Source of the DNA: Brasenia schreberi
Taxonomy: Eukaryota > Streptophyta > Magnoliopsida > Nymphaeales > Cabombaceae
Direction: 5' to 3'
DNA: 64,000 nt
Assembly (NCBI GenBank): GCA_036023115.1
Contig: JAYKKT010000047.1
Location: 1,796,001-1,860,000, forward strand
Shown piece after piece: positions 55,211 to 64,000 of this stretch. How positions within the stretch are numbered: the stretch's first letter is position 1; every line of letters begins with the position of its first letter. The notes beneath the pieces are model-generated. The model was not told the origin of the DNA, ran no database searches, and saw nothing but the letters and a program-made list of their open reading frames with translations. Made by a program: the position numbers and the translations under genes.

Positions 55211-55684
55211 AAAATCATTATTAGGTTTGAAGAAAAATCTGAGATAAATCAGATCATGATAGATCTTAATCCGAATCCAAACCCCAAAGGACATCTGAAT
55301 CTGGAACTGGATCCACAAGACATCCAATCGGCTAAGGTTGAGTGTAGGTTCAGAATACGCCTGAGAATAGTATAGATTTTAGTGGACGGTAAATATTTTA
55401 AAATTTAAAGTGGAATATATCCAAAAAAAATCCATACAAGCAGTCTAAATTTTTGGAGAAAACTTTATGAACAACCTCACCTGAATTTCTCCCAATTGAA
55501 CTTTGCCTAGACCCAACAAACTTTTTGGGCATTTCACTCAGGACACCCTTTCTGAAGTAATATATATATACAAAATAAATAGACATTTAATGAATTCAAT
55601 TGAAGTGAAAAATCAAGCTTCATTTACTTGGTAAGTTTAGAAATTCATGCAGTTATATTAAACGAACTGGGGGCACACTCAGAA

Positions 55685-55803
55685 TGTCAGCTCACCTGGT
55701 TAAGGACCGAAGTCACAAGTTGAAAGTCATTAGTTTGATCCTCGGTGCATGCACATCTGGTTTAGGCTTTTTCACCATCTAAAAGAAAAAGAAAAGAAAA
55801 GAA
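55685..55803 (+). mobile_element. tRNA-derived SINE-like element with A-rich tail
   Basis: CAGCTCACCTGGTTAAGGAC (box A), then TCATTAGTTTGATCCTCGGT (box B), the body GTGCATGCACATCTGGTTTA and an AAAAGAAAAAGAAAAG tail. It is close in wording to the element at 28.5 kb. Confidence 0.65.
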
Positions 55804-55929
55804 AGGGAATCGAGGCAACCTCTAGAAGACAAGCATGTCTTAATTTAAATCTTAACCATTTGTCTCTCAACATGAACAATTGAGATTTGCTTAGATATGT
55901 TAGCACCTAAATATAGTAACATATATAAG

Positions 55930-55930
<1 letters not shown>

Positions 55931-56013
<83 letters not shown>
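55931..56013. repeat. Compound (CT)n(AT)n microsatellite
   Basis: About 18 CT units run directly into about 20 TA units. Confidence 0.95.
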
Positions 56014-56017
<4 letters not shown>

Positions 56018-56363
56018 CGTTGACTACACAACACTTAAATACAAGTCCATTTGAATTGGTACTGTCGACTTGAAAGTTATGAAAGGGCTCCACTGCACAT
56101 ATTGATGTTAACGTGTTTATAAAATAAGCTCACAAATATCTGTATACATAAAGAAAAACTACACTCTTGTATTTTGTGGTTTGTGAAATTAAAACTTAGT
56201 GCATGTGTTTTTACTTTTCACAAATTTAGAGACATGTGATTTGCACAATAACACTTAATGGCTAACAAGTGATACCGTTGGAGTTTACATGATACACCAT
56301 GTCAGCACAATAGGTAAAGTATTTTGATATGGTGCTGCATTTTATATCCACAAAATTAATGGT

Positions 56364-56368
<5 letters not shown>

Positions 56369-56446
<78 letters not shown>
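56369..56446. repeat. Compound (AT)n(GT)n microsatellite
   Basis: About 22 AT units are followed by about 16 GT units, then a GA tract. Confidence 0.95.
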
Positions 56447-56448
<2 letters not shown>

Positions 56449-56529
56449 GAGAGAGAGGTGAAAACTGCTTCATTAGAACTTTGTGTTTAGACCGACTCTC
56501 TCTCCTATAGCTTTAGAGAATCCATCGTA

Positions 56530-57310
56530 CCTAGACATGTCCGGCCGGTTTCAGGTAAACCGGAACTAGTGGTTCTAACCAGTCGATTTTGGGTTACCTG
56601 AAATCAGGAACTGTAACCGAACTGTCTGGTAGATGGTTTCGTTCTGGTTTTGATTGCGGTTTCAGGTTTGATGGTTTCAGATCTGGTTTCAACTTTAGAT
56701 CTGGTTCTAGAATGATTATGGATCCGTTTCCGAGACGGTTCCGAGTGTTGGGTCAGGCCTGATTCAAGACAACCCGGATTTGGTTTCGTTTCATTAAGGC
56801 TAGGAAGTAACGGGTCGGATCGGGTCCAACAAATAGACTTAATCTTGTTAGGGGTTATGGTGAAAAGGGTAATGGAGAGTTGATGGATTTCACAGCAAAG
56901 AAGTTATGGGCATGTCTAGGAAGGTGGCGGTTGGGTGGTCGAAGGTTGGTCGCGGTGACAGCAAGGCCGAGGGAGGCTGGATGGTGTCCGGCATCGAGCG
57001 GAGCCGTGATGGAAACGGAGGCGGCTACAAAGGGCGGTGAAGGTAGAGATTTGGCTTCGGCGGTTATAGGCAGCGATGGCGAAGGGTGACGATTTCTGGC
57101 TTCTAGGCAAGGTGGAGATGGCCTGGATGATGATGGGGATGGAAGGCGAGTAGTTAGGGAGGACGGGAGTGGTGCAAAAGGATGTTGGATGTGGCGGCCG
57201 AAGTGGTTGGACAGTGGCGACCGTGGCTGTTCGAGGACGGCCTGCAGTGAGGAAGGTGGCGGCGTGCAGAGACGAAGATGGCCACGGCAATGGTGGTTCT
57301 AGCGGAAGTC
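56530..57310. repeat. Dispersed repeat followed by GC-rich block
   Basis: 56530-56830 begins ACATGTCCGGCCGGTTTCAG and consists of GGTTTC/GGTTCT-rich wording shared with 49431-49600. 56870-57310 is GGCGG-rich with open frames on both strands but no family resemblance, so I do not call a gene. Probably part of one unclassified repeat. Confidence 0.45.
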
Positions 57311-58602
57311 AAGTCGACGTTCACGGCAGAGAGAGATTTCTGTAAAAGCCTCTGTTTCTATTTCTCATTGGTTTCTCAGTAGATATGTAAATACAAAACG
57401 CGAAACAGAATGTGGCTTTCAACTCTTGAATTGAAAAATTGGTGTTGAGAGGATGGAGAAAAAATTAGTCTTCCATTATTGGGATCACATTCCCAATTAA
57501 TATTAAGCTAGTCCTTTGATGGGAATGGAACAGTTCAAAGATGTAGCCTTTCTATTTGTTAACTCATTATTGGTAAGTCTCATTTACAGTGGTGTTCCAC
57601 AAACTCTTATTTTTTAGTTGCATCTAATTGGTCTATTCAGGGGATAAGTCAAGAAAATAGCTGCTGTTAGCTCCTGATATAAATGGGAAGCTCACTTTCT
57701 TGAGAAACTTCTTTATTAGGGAAAAACCTTGCGCTTTTGAACGTCATGATAGTCTCATTTCCTTTTTGCTTGTATTTGTTCTCTCATACTTCTTTACGTA
57801 TCCCACAGTCGCCTTTTCTATATATTTAGTACCTCTCATGGACTTGTATGTTTCTACTGAGCACACCTGCAAAGGAAAAAGAAACACTTATCTTTATACA
57901 TGTTTCTCTTTTTAATTTAGAAGTCAAAAATTGGTGGTCTACATTATGTCTTACATTTTTTTATTTAAGGTTACAACCTTTTGAAACATCATGTACGTTT
58001 TATTACGTAAAGAAAAATATTATGTATGTTGCTACTACTGCATTTTCAGTTGGGGCCTTATTCTATTTCGCATTATGGGTTACTTTTTATGTTTTTGTTA
58101 TTGTATAAGCTTTTTTACTTTCTATTTAATGTTTATTATGATTTCTATTTCTTTTAAAAGAATAAAACAAATCTGGCTTCTTACTTCCATGCTTTTATAC
58201 GAAGTGTCTCTTCTGCTTCTTGTATAGGTTTGGGTTACACTCTGCTGACCTTGGTCAAGAATGCTGTTCTTTAGTGGCCTCAATTTTTAGGTGAGTTATT
58301 CATGTATTTAAGCTGATATGGAATTGCATCCACATGGCTCAGTTCTCTTCAGTCACTTGTTGGCATACATTTGAAATTCCAAAGCTTGCACTTCCATAGG
58401 TGCTCTATTTTTTTTCTGGACTTGAACATCAACTTTGGCTAACTTTGGTCCATTTGTGGTCTAGTACTTTTTTCATTTCTGAGATTTTGTTATCCATGTC
58501 CGTGCAAATTGATGATATGAGATATTATATGAGCATGATCAAATGTAGCTTGGTATATAATATAAAGCATTTGTTAACAAAAAACAGTTTAAAAGGTAAT
58601 GA
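57311..58602. other. AT-rich intergenic DNA
   Basis: No gene or named repeat is recognised. T-rich open frames here are hydrophobic low-complexity sequence. Confidence 0.5.
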
Positions 58603-58622
58603 TTTTTAAAATAATTTTTTAA

Positions 58623-61335
58623 AACAACAAAAACTAAGCCTTTTCCAATACTAGATGGGGTCGGCTACATGGATTCTTTGTTTCCACAGGGCCCTATCAC
58701 GTGTCATGCTAGCAGTTAACTCAATATAAACTAGATTATTCTTTATTGTTTCTTTCCAACACTGTTGTGGTCGTCCTCTTCCTCTTTTAACATTTTCACC
58801 ATCTAACTTTTCATATCTTCTTACTAGAGCGTTCTTGGGTCATCTTTCTATATGTTAAAACCATCTTAAACGATTTTTTCTCATTTTATCCACTATTGGC
58901 GCTACTCCCAATTTGTTTCTAATAACATCATTATGTATACCATCTTTTCTTGTGTGATCGCTTATCCATCTCAACATCTTCATTTATGCTACAGACATCT
59001 TTTGCACATGTTAATCATTAACTGTCTCATAACCATAAAACATAGTAGGTCTAATTACTACTCTATAATATTTACCTTTCAACTTCAATGATATCTTCTT
59101 ATCACATATAATACTTGATGCTCCTCTCCATTTTGACCAACCGGCATTAATTCTATTCGTAGTATCTCTATCAATTTTTCTATCACTTTGAAAAATTGAC
59201 TCTAGGTATTTAAAACTTTCCTTGTGAGGGATACAATGTGGTCAATCTTAATTTCTATGTCCTTTGAAGTACCCAAATGATTAAACTTACATTCCATATA
59301 TTCCGTCTTTCTTCTACTAAGTCGGAAGTCTTTACATTTTAACGTTTCTCTCCATAGTTCAAATTTCCTATTTACTTTTTCCTAGACTCATCCACTAATA
59401 CAATGTCATGCAAATAACATACACCGAGGTACTTCATGTTGAATATATTTTGTTAACTCATCAATGATCAATATAAATAAATAAATACTTAAAGTTGATA
59501 CCTGATGTAACACAATATTAATTTCGAAGGAGTTTGTCATCTCATAATTTCATAGTCTGGCTCATTAACTTATACCTTGATAATTCATGCAATTATAAAT
59601 GTTAGCGTCAGTCCTTTGTTCTTATATATGGGTATAAGTGTACTCACTCTCCATTCCTAAGGTATCTTTTGGGTCCTGTATATTTCATTAAATAGTCTTA
59701 TCAGTCAAGTGAGCTCCATCTCTCCTAAGATTTTCCATACTTCGAATATTGTTTGGTCCTACAAATTTACCAACATTCATGAATTTAAGAGCCTCTTTGA
59801 TTTCATTCTTTTGAATACGCCTATAGAAATTGTGGTTTATATACTTTTCTTATTTGACTAACTTTCCTAATCTAATACTATCATATGTATTTTCATTAAA
59901 AGCTTATAGAAATAAATTTTTCATCTATTTTTGATATATCATTCGCCACTAGAATCTTCTCATTATCATCTTTGATGCATCTAACAAAAGTAAGATCCTT
60001 AGTTTTCTTATCTCTAGCCTTATCTATCCTATTACCTTCTTTTGAGTTAAGCTTTTTATATAAGTCCTTTCAAATTTTGGCTTGTGCTTTACTGACGACC
60101 TTTTTTGCTTCTTTCCTTACTTAGCATGCCTTATTTGCCTTGATTTTATCTTGCACCACTTTACTCCATCACCAAGCTTTTTTTTTTGTCGCTATGCCTC
60201 CCTTAAATTCACCTAACACATCTTTTGTCACTTCTCTAATATGTATAGCCATATTGTTTCACAATGTGTACCTACATAATTCCAAGCATCTCTTTGAAGA
60301 AATTTATTTTAAATATATCTTTTTTCTCACATTTGAGGTTTCACCATTTAGTCCGAATAGCTCTATGCTCTCTATTCTTCTTTGTCCACTTTTTTACCTT
60401 TAAATTCATTACTAAAAGTCGATGTTAAGTAGTTAAGCTTTCTCTTGGAATTACCTTGCAATCTTTACAACACGATCTATCTTTTTTCTTACAAACAAAA
60501 TAATCAATTTGTGTTTGTGACAAGTCACTCTTATAAGTAATTAAATGTTCATCTCATTTTTTGCGAGAAAATTGTATTGGCTATAAAGAGATCAAAAGCC
60601 ATAGAAAAATTTAAAATCTCCATTCCCTCATTTATATCCCGAAAACCATAGTAGTCCATGAATACCTTTATATCTTAATGCATCTTTATCGACATGTCCA
60701 TTTAAGTCGCTTCCCAAACAAATCATCTCTCTTTATAGAATTCTTTGAATTTCTAACTCCTCCTAAAAAACCTTCTTTATACTAACTTCTAATCCTACTT
60801 GGGGTACATAAGCACAAACTATATTCAAAGGCTTTACTCCTAACACTAATTTTACTATATCGTTGTATTTCTACTATACCATCCTTTAAATCTTTATTTA
60901 TAATAATATCAACTCCATTTCGATCCATTTTTTTTCTAAGTACCATAATTTAAAACCTATATTCTCAATCTCTTTTGTTTTTTCTCTAACTCACGTTGTC
61001 TCTTATAAACATAAAATGTGAATCTTTATGTGAATCATAGTATCTACCACTTCCATTAACTTGTCGGTCAATGTTATGATATTCCAATTACCAACACAAA
61101 TCTTATTATTTAGGAGTAGCTTCTTTATCCTTAATGTGAAGATCCTGGTTGGAACTTATTCACTACATTCGAGCGTAGCGGGATAACTTCTCCTCAACAC
61201 AATGCTCATTATTTGTAGAATTCATGATAGATAAGTCCGACAAAGTTGTATGTTGGTTGTCAGAAGCCTAACTTAACCCTCCTCCTCTATCCAGTGGGGC
61301 TGGCCATGCAAGGGTAATTCGATACATGAGCAGAG
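58623..61335 (-). mobile_element. Near full-length RTE LINE
   Basis: The 3' end is at 58623 (plus-strand ACAACAAAAACTAAGCCTTT); 5' repeats end near 61335 (CATGCAAGGGTAATTC and so on). Minus-strand order: RT C-terminus, RT core remnants, linker and endonuclease remnants near 60550-61080. Probable target-site duplication: TTTTTAAAATAATTTTTTAA at 58603-58622 and TTTTCTAAAATACTTTTTTAA at 61336-61356, with two differences. Frames are heavily broken and part of the RT core (about 59500-59600) is deleted. Confidence 0.9.
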
Positions 61336-61429
61336 TTTTCTAAAATACTTTTTTAATTAAATAAAACAAATCTTATATCATACCATACGATATGGTACAA
61401 TTATCGTGTATTGGTTATCTCAAACCACC

Positions 61430-61595
61430 TTGGTCACATTTCTCGTGTTATCATTTATTGGCACCACGCCTTCTTTTCTCTAATTCTTAGTAAGAATGTG
61501 GAGAAGTCTTTCTTATGTGGCCACACATCCACCTGAATACCTTCACTTCTGTCAGGATCATCAGCTGCATATCCCAATGGTTGGAATGCCCAACA
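61430..61595 (-). mobile_element. Degenerate RTE fragment
   Basis: The minus strand retains CWAFQPLG, then VTEVKVFRWMCGHIRK-like words across a frameshift, and GRGANK near the end, corresponding to the RTE C-terminal region. Very diverged; ends are unclear. Confidence 0.5.
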
Positions 61596-63548
61596 CGTGA
61601 CACTATTGATTATATCACTTGTTTATGCGTGGAACAATTTTGGGACATTTGATGAATTTGAGACTCATCATTTACTTATATACTGCAGGAGTCAATTCCC
61701 TTGTGGATAATAAGAAAGAAGAGCTAAGGAGTTGTCCATCAGCTCTTATTACTGTTGTAAATTGTACATGTGCCACTCTGGTATTCCATTTGCTAGTATC
61801 CTGATCAAAATCAACCTCTGCCTTCATCATCTCGCCCAAATTAGTGTTCCATCTTTATCAGTTGTTTCCCCAGTTCCTCTGGAAAAAGGAGATGGTGTGC
61901 CTAAAATTAAACAAGCACTTTATCAATCTAACCTTCCACAGGAAATTGATTCTTGATCTGCTGTTTCATCATCAGTTCCCTTGTAATATTCTAGTTATTG
62001 GCAAAGAATCATTGTACTAACTTGTCTTCTGACAATTGATTAGATCCAGTAGAATGGGTGTTCTAATGTATCGCTGAATCGCTTTGGAATAAACAAAACC
62101 TTCATATTTTCCACAGAAGAATGAAGTCGCATCCCGTTCTCCATTGGAATGTATGTTGATGACATATTGAGAACTTATAAATATCTGAATTAGTTTTGGT
62201 TAACCTCTGGTATTCTAAGCTCTTAAATAAGTTCCTTTTCCTTTTCCATGTACCAGGATGTTGCAACCAGTTTCATTAAATTTGCATGATTTTTTGGTTT
62301 AAATACTGAAAGCTACATTTGATGCTCGAGCTTGTTCTCTATTTGAGACTTTCAGCATGGCTTTGGTGCGCCTTGACCTTAACCACTGTTGATAACTGCA
62401 CTTTTCCTTTCAATATGAAGGCTGGCTAGTCTTTCAGCATTTACAGAGGTTAACCTTGGTCTGCATTGAATGTTATTAGTTGCAAATGACACAAATAACC
62501 AACTGGAGATGGCGTATCCCAAAACTTGCTGCCCTGTTCCTGAATTTGTGCATGTAACCAACTTTTGTTGATTTCTGTCATGATTAAATTCAGGTGACTC
62601 GTGAGGAGGCTGATATAATTTCCACAAAAATCTAACATCTTGTATTGATCTTTTCGGATTTTAGTGAGGCGACCAGACACCTCGCCCACGAGTAGGTCTG
62701 CTATCGATGAAAATCACCCCCCATGAACTATTTCTCTTGGAAATGGCCAAAAGTGAGTATACAAGAAAGTTTGAAAATATGCTGGTTCTTCTTGAAATAC
62801 AATAATACAACTTAGACTATTGGGGGAAGATTATTCTTGTTAAGTAATGCACTTCTGCTCATTTGTTATTTGCTGGAAGGATTATTGTTTGAAAACTTGT
62901 TCTGCAATAAAAGACTTCGATCATGGAAAGGATCATAGAACATTGTGAAATCCATGAAATGCGGTACTCGATGCAGGATTTTCTCTTGAAAATGGTGGAA
63001 ATGTACTGGTTTTGGTTCCAAAAATAATGATTAGTGGCTAGTACCACGTGCTGCAGGTCTTCTCATGGCCACTCTAGACGATAGGGCCATCTTTACCAAT
63101 CCCCACGTTCACGTTATGATTCAAGGAGAATTAATCGATGAGAATAAGGAGCTTTGGCTAGATATGTAAATGCTAATTGTAGTGTCACTGTATATACATA
63201 TGGATCAAAATCAACTGACTTCGAATGCAAAAAGAATGTCATTGGTGACTGAATAGCTTTAAGTAGTTCCTTTTGTTGGATTTATAACTCGGAGAAGTTA
63301 CCTTTCGGAACAAGACATCATGAACACTTGGATAGCATTCTTGGAGCAGTTTCTTGCCAAAGAAAACACGAACTTGATTTGTCTACGATTTTTGCCACGG
63401 AGAACGTTCACATTTATTGCTTCCTGGTGAGGAAATCTTTTATGCTTTAACTAGCCGTTGGCCTGTCAGTAGACTTCTTATATTGCTTAGCGAGAGGAGA
63501 TCAGTATTTCCTTTGTTGTAGTATCCGCCACAAGAAAATCATGTTTAG
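61596..63548. other. Intergenic DNA, no gene recognised
   Basis: Mixed sequence. The frame at 61816-61956 (QISVPSLSVVSPVPLEKGDG and onward) looks more protein-like than its surroundings but has no splice context or known family, so it is left uncalled. Confidence 0.4.
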
Positions 63549-63685
63549 GAACAAACAATAAAGAACGATCTAGCTTTATTGAGTTACTGTTAACATGGCA
63601 AATGATTTAACTCTATTATGAAAGCAAAGAATCCATAGCCAACACCATCTACCATCTAGTATGGTAGAAGGCTTAGTTGTGATTC
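63549..63685 (+). mobile_element. RTE LINE 3' end
   Basis: AACAATAAAGAACGATCTAG, then the 3' signature AGCAAAGAATCCATAGCC and CATCTAGTATGGTAGAAGGC. Truncated at the 5' side, with no target duplication found. Confidence 0.8.
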
Positions 63686-63819
63686 CAGTATGAGTCAACA
63701 GGTTAGAAAGCTAATATAAAATAACCAACCTAAGAACTACAAATGCATACCACCCAGCTGATAAGCGATACCTTCGTTAGACAAATATCTTGGGAAGGCA
63801 GTTAAATTGTATACTATAT

Positions 63820-63853
63820 AACACACAAGCACACACGCGCGCACACACACATA
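63820..63853. repeat. CA/CG-type microsatellite
   Basis: ACACACAAGCACACACGCGC followed by further CA units, just downstream of the terminal minus-strand reading frame. Confidence 0.85.
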
Positions 63854-63855
63854 GG

Positions 63856-64000
63856 TCAGCTGGTTGCTACCAACTCATCCTTCAGAGAAGCATTCTCAAT
63901 TTTGCTGATCACCAAACGGTTCTGAATACTGCCATCCTTTGCATTGTGAGATGAGTCCGCGTCAACCAAAACGGAGTCTTCTTCTTTGAAGTCGCCTCTT
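63856..64000 (-). CDS. C-terminal exon of an unidentified gene, cut by window edge
   Basis: Minus-strand frame open from the window edge to TGA at 63858-63856, 47 codons: RGDFKEEDSVLVDADSSHNA, then KDGSIQNRLVISKIENASLK and DELVATS. The composition is protein-like, hydrophilic and acidic, with higher GC than the flanking DNA; the stop is followed at once by low-complexity CA DNA, as in a 3' UTR. No known domain is visible and the family is not recognised. Confidence 0.5.
   Translation of the reverse strand, partial: RGDFKEEDSVLVDADSSHNAKDGSIQNRLVISKIENASLKDELVATS

Noticed and set aside
56870..57300. Overlapping open frames of 69 and 124 codons
   Set aside because: GGCGG-rich low-complexity DNA, with no domain or splice context; part of a repeat.

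Overview
The window is nuclear DNA of a flowering plant. The evidence is plant-specific families with standard GT-AG introns (a two-domain WRKY factor, a MUSTANG-like domesticated transposase, a ZCF37-like protein), long introns, AT-rich intergenic DNA, and many copies of a plant RTE-type LINE. The RTE copies end in a tract reading AAAAGGCTTAGTTGTTGTTG on one strand or its complement on the other. The species cannot be fixed from sequence alone; the many old LINE copies and long introns suggest a moderate or large woody-angiosperm genome.

Layout. (1) 1-2.4 kb: AT-rich DNA with an old RTE fragment. (2) 2.7-9.5 kb, plus: complete 8-exon squalene epoxidase gene (531 aa). (3) 9.9-10.5 kb: a broken, inverted copy of part of the NAC-alpha gene found at 25-28 kb. 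(4) 13.4-21.3 kb, plus: 4-exon group I WRKY gene (611 aa) whose conserved WRKY-domain intron carries a 3.1 kb RTE LINE. (5) 22.2-24.0 kb, plus: a MUSTANG-like domesticated Mutator transposase whose catalytic residues look altered. (6) 25.2-28.0 kb, minus: 4-exon NAC-alpha gene (203 aa). (7) 28-32.8 kb: intergenic DNA with SINE-like and simple repeats. (8) 32.8-44.0 kb, plus: 5-exon DNA-3-methyladenine glycosylase I gene (413 aa). Its 9.1 kb first intron contains a degenerate hAT transposon, an L1-like remnant and nested RTE LINEs. (9) 44.5-48.3 kb: RTE pieces, a GTAC-rich palindromic element and one orphan short ORF. (10) 50.7-51.1 kb, minus: mitochondrial ribosomal protein L7/L12 reading frame with two compensating frameshifts. 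(11) 53.0-53.7 kb, plus: intronless ZCF37-like gene. (12) 54-64 kb: mostly SINE-like, simple and RTE repeats, with the last exon of an unidentified minus-strand gene running off the end.

The genes are independent transcription units: sterol/triterpene synthesis, transcription control, nascent-chain handling, base-excision repair and mitochondrial translation. No cluster or pathway joins them. The most interesting signals concern genome dynamics: very short RTE tails with clear target-site duplications, local tandem duplications inside introns (one duplicates a 3' splice site), an inverted NAC-alpha fragment, a MUSTANG gene with changed catalytic residues directly behind a WRKY gene, and an L12 frame with paired frameshifts. 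All exon boundaries were assigned by eye from splice sites, reading phase and family similarity. No alignments were run.
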